DNA of 64,000 nt from Amycolatopsis vastitatis (GTDB lineage: Bacteria > Actinomycetota > Actinomycetes > Mycobacteriales > Pseudonocardiaceae), in assembly GCF_002234595.1 (NCBI RefSeq), contig NZ_NMUL01000002.1, forward strand, positions 124,001-188,000. The letters are read 5' to 3'. The number at the start of each line of letters is the position of its first letter. Within the stretch, counting starts at the first letter, position 1. The position numbers were made by a program, and so were the translations under genes. Under the pieces are notes generated by a model. It had not been told where the DNA came from. It did not search any database and was given only the letters and a program-made list of their open reading frames with translations. Below are positions 32,768 to 40,499 of this stretch, in pieces.

Positions 32768-34072
32768 TCAAGAGACCTTGATTCGCGCCGCCGCCCGCGG
32801 CCGTCCGACGCCCTGCCAGGACAGCCCGGCGTCCACGATCACCCGCGGGTCGAGCAGGTTGCGCGTGTCGACGACGTCGATGCCGTCCATCAGCTCGGCC
32901 ATCGCGGCCCAGTCGAGGTGCTTGAACTCGGCCCACTCGGTCAGCACGACGACGGCGTCCGCGTCCTTCGCGACCTGGTAGGCGTCGTCGACCACGGTCA
33001 TCCCGGCGATCTCGCCGTCCACGGCCGGATCGTAGGCGATCAGCTCGGCGCCCAGCGCGCACAGCACCGAAGCCACCGCCAGTGCGGGCGAGTCGCGCAG
33101 GTCGTTGGTGCCCGCCTTGAAGGCCAGGCCGAGCACGCCGATCCGGGCGCCGGCCAGTGTCCCGCCGACCGCGCCGGCGATCTTCGCGACGATCCGGTCG
33201 CGCTGGGCGATGTTCTCGTCGATGGCCGAGGTCAGCATGCGGAAGTCGTAGTCGACCGACTCGGCGACCTTGACCAGCGCGCTGGTGTCCTTCGGCAGGC
33301 AGGAGCCGCCCCAACCGGGGCCCGGCTTGAGGAACGTTCGCCCGATCCGGCGGTCGTAGCCCATCCCCTCGGTGACCAGGGAAATGTCCGCGCCCAGCCG
33401 TTCGCAGAGTTCCGCGATCGAGTTGACGTAGGACAGCTTCAGCGCGAGGTAGCAGTTCGCGGCGTACTTCACGAGTTCCGCGCTGGCCGCGTCGGCGACG
33501 ACGACCGGCGCGTCCAGCTCGGCGTACAGCTCACCGACCCGGCGCGCGGCCGCGAGGTCGTCCGAGCCGACGACGATCCGGTCCGGGCCCAGGAAGTCCG
33601 CGACCGCGGTGCCCTCGCGGAGGAATTCGGGGTTCGACACCACCGGCACGTCGGTCCGGCCGACCATCTCCTGGATCCGCTTCGACGTCCCGACCGGCAC
33701 GGTCGACTTGGTGACCAGCGCGCAGCCGGTGGGCAGGACGTCGCCGATTTCGGCGGCCACGGCCTCGACCGCGCGCAGGTCCGCGGAGCCACCCGCGCCC
33801 ATCGGCGTCGGCACGCAGAGGAAGACCGCCTGCGCGGTCCTCACCGCGTCCCGCGCGCCGACGACGAACTGGAGGCGCCCGGTCGCGATCCCGCGGTGCA
33901 CCAGGCCCGCGAGCCCGGGTTCGAGGATGTCGACGCGGCCCGCGGCCAACCGGGAGACCTTCGCGCGGTCGACGTCCACGCAGGTGACGTAATGCCCCAG
34001 GCTGGCCAGGCAGGCCCCCGTGGTCAGTCCGACGTAACCGGTTCCTACCACCACGATCCGAGCTGGCGTCAT
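32768..34072 (-). CDS. ugd: UDP-glucose 6-dehydrogenase
   Basis: A 434-residue NAD-dependent enzyme that oxidises UDP-glucose to UDP-glucuronate for cell-surface glycans. The Rossmann motif is VVVGTGYVGLTTGACLASLG (7-26). K202 lies in AELVKYAANCYLALKLSYVN. The catalytic C258 sits in GPGWGGSCLPKD, and the C-terminal domain shows GLAFKAGTNDLRDSPAL. ATG 34072. It stands alone, divergent from an SDR gene. UDP-glucuronate could feed the glycan locus at 15-23 kb, but that is inference. GDP-mannose dehydrogenase is less likely given the pattern. Confidence 0.93.
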   Translation of the reverse strand: MTPARIVVVGTGYVGLTTGACLASLGHYVTCVDVDRAKVSRLAAGRVDILEPGLAGLVHRGIATGRLQFVVGARDAVRTAQAVFLCVPTPMGAGGSADLRAVEAVAAEIGDVLPTGCALVTKSTVPVGTSKRIQEMVGRTDVPVVSNPEFLREGTAVADFLGPDRIVVGSDDLAAARRVGELYAELDAPVVVADAASAELVKYAANCYLALKLSYVNSIAELCERLGADISLVTEGMGYDRRIGRTFLKPGPGWGGSCLPKDTSALVKVAESVDYDFRMLTSAIDENIAQRDRIVAKIAGAVGGTLAGARIGVLGLAFKAGTNDLRDSPALAVASVLCALGAELIAYDPAVDGEIAGMTVVDDAYQVAKDADAVVVLTEWAEFKHLDWAAMAELMDGIDVVDTRNLLDPRVIVDAGLSWQGVGRPRAAARIKVS

Positions 34073-34153
34073 GCTGCTGAAGGTGACAGCCGGACGTGAC
34101 CACCGCGCTAACGGAAACGGTCGCCCCCGAAAGCGGTGAGCGAAGACACGAAC

Positions 34154-34171
34154 CGCTCGTGCGAACGAGCG
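34154..34171. promoter_or_regulatory. Inverted repeat upstream of the SDR gene
   Basis: CGCTCGT-GCGA-ACGAGCG is a perfect 7-base inverted repeat in the 143-base divergent region between ugd and the SDR gene, 45 bases before the SDR start. The size fits a TetR-type operator; no TetR gene is adjacent. Confidence 0.4.
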
Positions 34172-34215
34172 TTAACCTGAGTCCGCGAATCGGAGCAGCG
34201 AAGGGAACGGCACAG

Positions 34216-34974
34216 ATGCAGATCACCGACACCGCGGCGCTCGTCACCGGGGGCGCGTCCGGCCTCGGGGGAGCCACGGCGAAGGCCCTCGCGGCCAAGG
34301 GCGCGAAGGTGTTCGCGCTCGACCTGGCGTCGTCGATCGAGAAGGCCGAGCAGGTCGACGGCATCACCTACGTCGAGGCCGACGTCACCGACGTCGAGCA
34401 GGTCGAGGCAGCCGTCGCGACCGCTTCGGGCTCGGGCGTGCCGCTGCGGACCGTGGTGAACTGCGCCGGCATCGGGCCGTCCGCGCGGATCCTGTCCAAG
34501 AAGGGCCGTCACGACCTCGCGCTGTACGCGAAGGTCATCCAGATCAACCTGGTCGGCACGTTCAACGTGCTGACCATCGCGGCCGAGGCGATCGCGAAGA
34601 CCGAACCCCTCGAAGACGACGCCCGCGGCGTCATCATCAACACCGCCTCCATCGCGGCGTTCGACGGCCAGATCGGGCAGGTCGCCTACTCGTCGTCCAA
34701 GGGCGGCGTCGTCGGCATGACGCTCCCGGCGGCCCGCGACCTGGCCTCGCACGGCATCCGCGTGCTGACGATCGCGCCCGGCATCGTCGACACGCCGATG
34801 CTCGCCACGGTCAGCGACGAGTTCCGCGCGTCGCTCGCCTCCGGCATCCCGTTCCCGAAGCGGCTCGCGCGGCCGGACGAGTACGCGCAGCTCGCGCTGT
34901 CGCTCATCGACCACGACTACCTGAACGGCGAGGTCGTCCGCATGGACGGCTCGCTGCGGATGGCTCCCCGCTGA
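34216..34974 (+). CDS. Short-chain dehydrogenase (3-hydroxyacyl-CoA dehydrogenase-like)
   Basis: A 252-residue classical SDR. The cofactor motif TGGASGLGG (11-19) and catalytic S145, Y158 and K162 (VAYSSSKGG) are intact. NCAGIGPSARIL and the C-terminal RLARPDEYAQLALSLIDHDY resemble type II 3-hydroxyacyl-CoA dehydrogenases (HSD17B10-like), which act in fatty-acid and isoleucine breakdown. ATG 34216. A strong terminator follows. Activity toward acyl-CoA is inferred from resemblance only. Confidence 0.88.
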   Translation: MQITDTAALVTGGASGLGGATAKALAAKGAKVFALDLASSIEKAEQVDGITYVEADVTDVEQVEAAVATASGSGVPLRTVVNCAGIGPSARILSKKGRHDLALYAKVIQINLVGTFNVLTIAAEAIAKTEPLEDDARGVIINTASIAAFDGQIGQVAYSSSKGGVVGMTLPAARDLASHGIRVLTIAPGIVDTPMLATVSDEFRASLASGIPFPKRLARPDEYAQLALSLIDHDYLNGEVVRMDGSLRMAPR

Positions 34975-34978
34975 CACA

Positions 34979-35009
34979 GGGCGGCACTTTCACACCGAAA
35001 GTGCCGCCC
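34979..35009. terminator. Bidirectional terminator between the SDR and methyltransferase genes
   Basis: GGGCGGCACTTTC (34979-34991) and GAAAGTGCCGCCC (34997-35009) form a perfect 13-base stem with a 5-base loop, placed between two convergent stop codons. Confidence 0.9.
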
Positions 35010-35016
35010 CTCGCGG

Positions 35017-35676
35017 TCAGCGCGTCAGCCGGACCTCCAGGCCGATACCGTCGGTGGTGACCGAGCAGCCGCCGAACGCGCTTTCCGCGGCCAGTGCCTC
35101 GAACTGCGCCGGCGTGAACGCCCGGTGCCGCAGCCAGGCGAGCGTCCGGCGCACGGTGAAGCCGGCGACCACGCCGACGTCCATCCGGGCCACCTCGCGG
35201 TCGATGTCCGCGCCGCTGGCCTCGTGGTTGAGGTCCTGGATCACCGCGAACCCGCCGGGCCGCAGCACCCGGTGCATCTCGTTCAGCGCCGCCACCGGCT
35301 CCCGGAAGTTCTTGAACGCGGCCTGGCAGATCAGGAAGTCGAACGACTCGTCCGCGAACGGCGCGTTCGTCACGTCACCCTGCCGGAAGCCGACGTCCAC
35401 GCCGGCCTTGCGGGCCTCTTCGAGGGCGATCTCCACCATCGTGTGGCTGATGTCGAGCCCGGTGACGTGGTAGCCGCGCTTCGCCACTTCCACGGCGAAG
35501 AAGCCGGGGCCGGGCGCCACCTCCAGGACCTCGGCGCCGTCCGGCAGCCCGGCCGTCACCTCCGCGGCCTGCTGCCGGTACTGCGCGAGCTGGGCCTCCG
35601 TGCCCCGGTTCTTGGCGTACCAGCGGGCCTGGAAACCCTCCATCTCGGGCACTTTGTGCTTGCGGGTCGTCTCCAT
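35017..35676 (-). CDS. Class I SAM-dependent methyltransferase
   Basis: A 219-residue methyltransferase of the UbiE/MenG-like class. Motif I is VLEVAPGPGFFAVEVAKRG, with VTGLDISHTMVEIALEEARK, GDVTNAPFADESFDFLICQA and VLRPGGFAVIQDLNHEASG following. ATG 35676 follows GAGGAGAG by 5 bases. It sits downstream of the PadR regulator on the same strand, separated by a terminator-like hairpin, and may still respond to it. The methyl acceptor is unknown; the substrate is probably small. Confidence 0.87.
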   Translation of the reverse strand: METTRKHKVPEMEGFQARWYAKNRGTEAQLAQYRQQAAEVTAGLPDGAEVLEVAPGPGFFAVEVAKRGYHVTGLDISHTMVEIALEEARKAGVDVGFRQGDVTNAPFADESFDFLICQAAFKNFREPVAALNEMHRVLRPGGFAVIQDLNHEASGADIDREVARMDVGVVAGFTVRRTLAWLRHRAFTPAQFEALAAESAFGGCSVTTDGIGLEVRLTR

Positions 35677-35770
35677 GGATCTCTCCTCTTCGGTGGGACC
35701 GAACCGAAGAGCGCACCCGGTTATCCTTGCGGTGCCACCTCGGGGCCGGGCGTGCTCGGTTCGGGGTCGA

Positions 35771-35806
35771 GGACCCCGGGCGGTGTGCCAGCACCTCCCG
35801 GGGTCC
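35771..35806 (-). terminator. Terminator after the PadR gene
   Basis: GGACCCCGGG (35771-35780) and CCCGGGGTCC (35797-35806) pair perfectly, with an inner GGTG/CACC pair. The hairpin starts 4 bases after the PadR stop codon on the minus strand. Confidence 0.75.
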
Positions 35807-35809
35807 GTG

Positions 35810-36442
35810 CTATTTCTCTTCCCGGAGCTCCCCCAGGTCAGCAGGGATCTCGCCGGTCTCGTACCAGCGTCGCCATGCCTCGATGCCGGGCAGGGCGCCA
35901 CTGGTCAGTTCGTCGAGGAAGCCGCGTACCCAGCGCGCTTCGGCCTCCGTCATCGCGAGGTCGTACTCGACCTCGATCAGGAACATCCGCGGCATCAGCG
36001 GCCGCAGCTGCTCGAGCCCGGCCCGCTGGTTCCCGGCCCGTTCGTCGAGCAGCGCGAGCCGCTCCCGCAACCGGCCGATCGCCTGGTCCGGACCGAGGAC
36101 GCCGATCATCGACAACCCGGCCTTGAACCGCGGGGGTTCCGGATCGACCGTGCCGACCAGCTCGCGGACCCAGTCCTCGAACTCCTCGCGCCCGGCCGCG
36201 GTGATCCGGTAGACGGTCCGCTCGGGCCGTCCACCGTCCTTGACAATCTCGACGGCCTCGACGAAGCCGTGTTTCTCCAGGTTGGCGACGACCGTGTAGA
36301 GCGAGCCCCACTTGATCGGCATGTCGGTGTCCTTGCCACGCTCCTTGAGCACGGTCGCCATCTCGTACGGGTGCATCGGACGTTCCAGCACGACCGACAG
36401 CACGGCCAGGCCGAGCAGGTTGCCGACCTTCCGCCGCTTCAT
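35810..36442 (-). CDS. PadR family transcriptional regulator
   Basis: A 210-residue repressor. The winged helix occupies residues 1-85 (LLGLAVLSVVLERPMHPYEM, IKWGSLYTVVANLEKHGFVE, GRPERTVYRITAAGREEF). A C-terminal coiled dimerisation part (about 100-200) with FLIEVEYDLAMTEAEARW follows. The length and long C-terminal part fit PadR subfamily 1. A 26-base perfect palindrome starts 9 bases upstream of the ATG and runs into the ribosome binding site, so autoregulation is almost certain. The methyltransferase downstream is a possible second target. Confidence 0.92.
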   Translation of the reverse strand: MKRRKVGNLLGLAVLSVVLERPMHPYEMATVLKERGKDTDMPIKWGSLYTVVANLEKHGFVEAVEIVKDGGRPERTVYRITAAGREEFEDWVRELVGTVDPEPPRFKAGLSMIGVLGPDQAIGRLRERLALLDERAGNQRAGLEQLRPLMPRMFLIEVEYDLAMTEAEARWVRGFLDELTSGALPGIEAWRRWYETGEIPADLGELREEK

Positions 36443-36450
36443 CCCGACTC

Positions 36451-36478
36451 CTCGTCTACGAGTACTCGTAGACGAGTA
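36451..36478. promoter_or_regulatory. PadR operator: 26-base perfect palindrome made of two CTCGT-N2-ACGAG sites
   Basis: Bases 36451-36476 are a perfect palindrome with half-site CTCGTCTACGAGT. It decomposes into two smaller palindromes, CTCGT-CT-ACGAG (36451-36462) and TACTCGT-AG-ACGAGTA (36463-36478), centred 14 bases apart. This gives room for two dimers. It abuts the ribosome binding site of the PadR gene (start 36442). Confidence 0.85.
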
Positions 36479-36525
36479 TTACGGAAAGCGCATCAGCAGG
36501 CAAGTGTCTTAGTCGACAAAGCACC

Positions 36526-38166
36526 TCAGAGGTCGAACATGAACGGCACTTCGTCCTGCGCCCGCGCGTCGATCCACTCGCGCAGCGCCCGGGTCGCGAG
36601 GACGTCGTCCTCGTTGTAGCGCAGCAGCCGTTCGCGCTGGTCGTCGTCCGGCTTCTCGCCGTCCATGCCCACCGCGTCGCGGTACCAGCGCATCGACGCC
36701 TCGCCGCCCGCCTCGGGGTCGCGCCACGAGAACCCGGCCACCGGCGCGATCACCTTCAGCCCCTTGCCGTGGGAGCAGAGGAACTGGTCGGTGACGCTGC
36801 GGAAGAGGTCCACCCACTGCTCCGAGTCCACAAAGGACTGGATTTCTTTCTTGGCCGGAACGCCCGGGTGGTCGCCGAAGCGCTCGACGGAACCGAAGAG
36901 CCAGCGGTTCTCGGCGAGCGCATTGTAGCAGTAGGCGCGGAAGGTGAGCCCGGCCGCTTCGGTGCGCTCGCGGACGTCGGTGAGCCACGCCCAGAACTCG
37001 GCGAAGGACCGGGCCTCGTCGTCGGTGGGCAGCGGGTCCCACGTCGCGAAGGCGCGGTAGCCCTGCGGGAGGCCGATGTCGGCGCCGCTGAGCAGGCAGC
37101 CCCAGAGGTACGCGCCGGCGTCGCCGAAGCTCTCCATGTCGACGTCGACCTCGACGTCGGCGCGCGGTACGTCGACCGCCTCGACGCGGCGCACCAGCGT
37201 CAGGTCGGCCAGCCAGGCCCTGGCGAGCACGACCGCGTCCGGGAAGGTGACGCCCGTCCAGTTCACCGCCGGCGGCTCGCCCGCCGGATCGAGCGCCGCC
37301 AGCTTGTCCACAGTGGACACCCCGGCCCGGCGCAGCTCCACGGCGTCCTCGCCGCGGACGACGAGGCTGACGTCACGGGTCTCGGTGAGCACGACCTCGC
37401 AGGTCGGCCACCACGGGCAACGGCGGCACTCCAGCACGCGCGACGGCTCGGCGAGGGGTTCTTCGCCGTTCGCGGCCGCGGTGGCGATGGCCAGGCGGTC
37501 GGCAAACCGGGCCTGGTACTCGGTGAGCGCGTCGCGCCCGCCGGGCCAGGTGCCCGCGGTCAGGTCGTGCCAGACGACGACGTCGGCGTCGAGGCCGATC
37601 ACGCCGCCGAGGGCGAAGCTTTCGTCGGCCTGCCCGAGCGTCTGCAGCATGCGGCGGATGTGCACGAGCCGGAGCTGGTCACGCGGTTGCGAGCGGACTT
37701 TGCGGCCTTCGTCGGCCGCGCGGTGCGCCGGGTCGAGGTCGGTCAGCTCGGTGACGATCGCGCCGGTACCGCGGTCGGTGATGCGGTGGCGCACGACGAG
37801 CACCGGGACGTAGCCGCGGCCGGTCCGGACGAGCAGGTCGATGCCGCCACGCCGGTGCCCGGCCGGATCGACCGGCAGCAGCGCGCCCCAGATGTAGCGC
37901 GCCCCGTCGGTGAAGGCCCGCAGCGTCTGCTCGACGCGCTCGTGGGCGGGCAGGTCGCGGCCGATCTTGACCCAGTGGTCGGGGTTGGCCGCCATGAGCC
38001 GGGTGACGATGTCCTCGCGGTGCGCGGTGGCGTCGGCGATCCGCTGCTGCGCGGTGGGGTCCGGCGGGGACAGCGGGACCTCGCGCATGGCGGGATCGTG
38101 TTCGAGGTGCACACGGCGGCGGCAGCGGCTGACCGCTCCCGCGTCGAGTACCACCTCGGTGTTCAT
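36526..38166 (-). CDS. TM0106-type RecB-like nuclease with an Fe-S cluster signature
   Basis: A 546-residue protein of the TM0106 family of putative nucleases. The N-terminal half is RecB-like: D110 in GGIDLLVR fits the PD-(D/E)XK core. C15, C247, C250 and C256 (ECRRCPWWPTC) give the split Cys signature of Fe-S nucleases such as Cas4 and AddB. The C-terminal half (about 335-546) is an RNase H-like/YprB-type 3'-5' exonuclease domain starting DVDMESFGD, with RYNEDDVLATRAL near the end. ATG 38166. It is not near cas or recombination genes. The biological role is unknown; DNA repair or processing is inferred. Confidence 0.85.
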   Translation of the reverse strand: MNTEVVLDAGAVSRCRRRVHLEHDPAMREVPLSPPDPTAQQRIADATAHREDIVTRLMAANPDHWVKIGRDLPAHERVEQTLRAFTDGARYIWGALLPVDPAGHRRGGIDLLVRTGRGYVPVLVVRHRITDRGTGAIVTELTDLDPAHRAADEGRKVRSQPRDQLRLVHIRRMLQTLGQADESFALGGVIGLDADVVVWHDLTAGTWPGGRDALTEYQARFADRLAIATAAANGEEPLAEPSRVLECRRCPWWPTCEVVLTETRDVSLVVRGEDAVELRRAGVSTVDKLAALDPAGEPPAVNWTGVTFPDAVVLARAWLADLTLVRRVEAVDVPRADVEVDVDMESFGDAGAYLWGCLLSGADIGLPQGYRAFATWDPLPTDDEARSFAEFWAWLTDVRERTEAAGLTFRAYCYNALAENRWLFGSVERFGDHPGVPAKKEIQSFVDSEQWVDLFRSVTDQFLCSHGKGLKVIAPVAGFSWRDPEAGGEASMRWYRDAVGMDGEKPDDDQRERLLRYNEDDVLATRALREWIDARAQDEVPFMFDL

Positions 38167-38256
38167 GGAGATCACTCTAGATTCCCACCGCCGAGCCGAC
38201 ATGCCCGCCACCCGGGCGACCAGTAAGTTCGACCCCGACACGTCGCAGGAGGTGCC

Positions 38257-38718
38257 ATGGCGCGCAAGGCCAAGGTCGAGGGTGAAGCCAGGTTCACCCC
38301 TAAGAGGGCGAAGAACGCGGTCGCGGTGGCGAAGGTGCTCGGCCCGGCGGTGATCCCGGTGGTCGCGCCGCTCGCGGTGCGCGCGGCGGGCGTCGCACGG
38401 GAGGCGTACGACCGCTACCAGGCGCGCAAGCTGGGCGTTTCGGTCGACCAGCTGGGCTCGTACACGGGCCGCGGCGCGGCGCGGCACGCCCGGATCGCGG
38501 GGCTGGCCGAAGGCTGCCGGGATCTGCAGAAGTCGGACAAGGCGTCGAAGGCGGACACGGAGTTCGCGCAGGGCGCGCTGGGGACGTTGGAACAGCTGTC
38601 GGCCTCGGTCCGCGCGGCGGAGCGGATGCCGACGGCACGGCGGAAGTCGGTGCACCGGGCGGTGGCCGGCGAGCTGGAGCGGCTGGAGGGCCAGCTGCTG
38701 CACCGGCTGGGGATCTGA
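38257..38718 (+). CDS. Small conserved actinobacterial protein (DUF6474-like)
   Basis: A 153-residue protein with a basic start (MARKAKVEGEARFTPKRAKN), a hydrophobic stretch (VAVAKVLGPAVIPVVAPLAV, about 23-42) and a helical remainder with YQARKLGVSVDQLGSYTGRG and LEQLSASVRAAERMPTARR. I recall this type as an uncharacterised actinobacterial family, possibly DUF6474. ATG 38257 follows AGGAGG. It is divergent from the nuclease gene and followed by a terminator. Confidence 0.72.
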   Translation: MARKAKVEGEARFTPKRAKNAVAVAKVLGPAVIPVVAPLAVRAAGVAREAYDRYQARKLGVSVDQLGSYTGRGAARHARIAGLAEGCRDLQKSDKASKADTEFAQGALGTLEQLSASVRAAERMPTARRKSVHRAVAGELERLEGQLLHRLGI

Positions 38719-38724
38719 ACGCGG

Positions 38725-38754
38725 CGGCCCCCGGCGCCTTCGCACCGGGGGCCG
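38725..38754. terminator. Bidirectional terminator
   Basis: CGGCCCCCGG (38725-38734) and CCGGGGGCCG (38745-38754) pair perfectly around a 10-base loop, between the convergent small protein and substrate-binding protein genes. Confidence 0.8.
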
Positions 38755-38760
38755 TTCCGG

Positions 38761-39720
38761 CTACTTCACGAAGCCCTTCTTGACCATCCAGTCGTGGGCC
38801 ACCTTGCCCGCGTCCTGGCCGTCGACGTCGACCTGTTTGCACAGCTCGATCATCTGCTCGTTGTCGATCGCCGCGCTCACCTTCTCCAGCGGGCCGCGGA
38901 CCTCCGGGTGTTGCTTCAGCCACTCCGTGCGCAGGGTTGCCACCGCGTTGTACTGGGGGAACGCCTTCTTGTCGTCCTCCAGCACCCGCAGGTTCAGCCC
39001 AGAAATGCGGCCGTCCGTCGTGAACACCTCGCCCACCGGGCAGGTTCCGCTCGCCACCGCCGAATAAATGGTGCCGATGCCGAAGTTCTTCACCGTCGGC
39101 TTCTGGAAACCGTACGCCTTGACCGCCGCCGGGAAACCGTCCTGACGGCTGGTGAACTCCGTTTCCAGGCAGAACACCGCCTGGTCCGGCTTCTGCTTGA
39201 TGAACGCCGCCAAATCGGAGGTCGTCTTCAGGTTGTTCTTCGCGCCGTAGGCCTCGGTGACGGCGAACGCGTATTGGTCGTTCAGCGGCGAATAGTTCAG
39301 CCACGTGACGCCGAACTTCTCCTCGTCCGCCTTGGCCGTCGCCTCGTACTGGGCCTTCTCGCCGCCGGGTACCGGGAGCTCGTTGCCCTGGTAGTTGATC
39401 CAGCCCGTGCCCGTGTACTCCCACGTGACGTCCGTCTGCCCGGACAGCAGCGCCTGGCGCGACGAGTTGGAGCCCTTGATGTCGGACAGGTCGACCACGT
39501 CCGCGCCCGCCGCCGTCAACGCCATCTCGGCCATGTACGCCAGGATGATGTTCTCGGTGAAGTCCTTCGACCCCACTGTCACCTTCAGCCCCTGCAAGGC
39601 GGGGATCGGCTGGATCGTGCCCGGCCGGATGTCGTACGGCACCGCCTGGTTGACCGTCAACCCGCAGGAAGACAGCGTCACGCCCAGCAGCGCCACGACG
39701 GACAGTCGCCGGAGTTTCAT
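38761..39720 (-). CDS. Compatible-solute ABC transporter substrate-binding lipoprotein (OpuCC-like)
   Basis: A 319-residue lipoprotein. The signal peptide ends in the lipobox LSSC (C19), so it is anchored to the outer face of the membrane. The body is an OpuAC-type solute receptor: LKVTVGSKDFTENIILAYMA near residue 44, GQTDVTWEYTGTGWINYQGN, and a family end with VAHDWMVKKGFVK. Ligands are probably glycine betaine, choline or carnitine. ATG 39720 overlaps the stop of the upstream permease by four bases. It is the last gene of the four-gene operon 38761-42302. Confidence 0.9.
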   Translation of the reverse strand: MKLRRLSVVALLGVTLSSCGLTVNQAVPYDIRPGTIQPIPALQGLKVTVGSKDFTENIILAYMAEMALTAAGADVVDLSDIKGSNSSRQALLSGQTDVTWEYTGTGWINYQGNELPVPGGEKAQYEATAKADEEKFGVTWLNYSPLNDQYAFAVTEAYGAKNNLKTTSDLAAFIKQKPDQAVFCLETEFTSRQDGFPAAVKAYGFQKPTVKNFGIGTIYSAVASGTCPVGEVFTTDGRISGLNLRVLEDDKKAFPQYNAVATLRTEWLKQHPEVRGPLEKVSAAIDNEQMIELCKQVDVDGQDAGKVAHDWMVKKGFVK

Positions 39721-40499
39721 CGCAGCCCCTTCGGTCCGAAGTACTGTTCGGCGACCGCGCCCACCCAGTCCACCAGCAGCGCCAGCGCGACGGCCAGCAC
39801 CGAGCCGGTGATCAGCACCGGTGTCAGGTTGAGCTTGTAGCCGGTGTCGATGAGCAGCCCGAACCCGCCGGCGTTGACGAACATGCCGAACGTCGCCGTG
39901 CCGACCGCCAGCACCAGCGACGTGCGCAGGCCGGCCAGGATCAGCGGGACGGCCAGCGGCAGCTCGACGCGCCACAGCACCGCGCCCGCCGACATCCCGA
40001 TGCCGCGGCCCGCGTCGATCAGGGCCGGGTCCACCTGCTGGATGCCGACCATCGTGTTCCGCAGCACCGGCAGCAGCGAGTAGAACGCCAGCGGCAGCGC
40101 CGCGACCCAGATCCCGCCGGTCGCGCCGGTGACGATGAACCACAGCACCAGCACGCCCAGCGCGGGCGCGGCCTGCCCGATGTTCGCGATGGCCAGGAAG
40201 ATCGGGGCCAGGAAGCGCGCCCACGGCCTCGTGACGATCACGCCGAGCGGCACCGCGACCAGCACGACGATCGCCGTCACCACGAGCGTCATCAGCAGGT
40301 GGTCCCACAACGCCGTGAACAAGGTCGGCGCGTTGAGCGTCTCCTTCTCCGTCGCGTTCAGGCCGCTGGAGAACACCGAGACCAGCGTCACCGCGACGAT
40401 CACCAGCACCACGACGGGCTGGGCGAACAACCGGACGCGTTCCGCGCGTTTGGAACCGGACTCGGTGCTGAAGCCGGTGTCGACGGCGACCGTCGTCAT
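39717..40499 (-). CDS. ABC permease for compatible solutes (OpuCD/OpuCB-like)
   Basis: A 260-residue inner-membrane permease with about six helices. The conserved loop contacting the ATPase appears as LIDAGRGIGMSAGAVLWRVE followed by LPLAVPLILAGLRTS. The N-terminal 25 residues are hydrophilic. Both ends overlap neighbours by four bases (ATGA at 39717-39720 and 40496-40499), which shows tight translational coupling. It pairs with the second permease at 41655-42302 to form the membrane channel. Confidence 0.9.
   Translation of the reverse strand: MTTVAVDTGFSTESGSKRAERVRLFAQPVVVLVIVAVTLVSVFSSGLNATEKETLNAPTLFTALWDHLLMTLVVTAIVVLVAVPLGVIVTRPWARFLAPIFLAIANIGQAAPALGVLVLWFIVTGATGGIWVAALPLAFYSLLPVLRNTMVGIQQVDPALIDAGRGIGMSAGAVLWRVELPLAVPLILAGLRTSLVLAVGTATFGMFVNAGGFGLLIDTGYKLNLTPVLITGSVLAVALALLVDWVGAVAEQYFGPKGLR

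Noticed and set aside
34096..34215. A 40-residue N-terminal extension of the SDR
   Set aside because: The extension includes the promoter inverted repeat and does not fit the SDR fold. ATG 34216 places the cofactor loop at the normal position.
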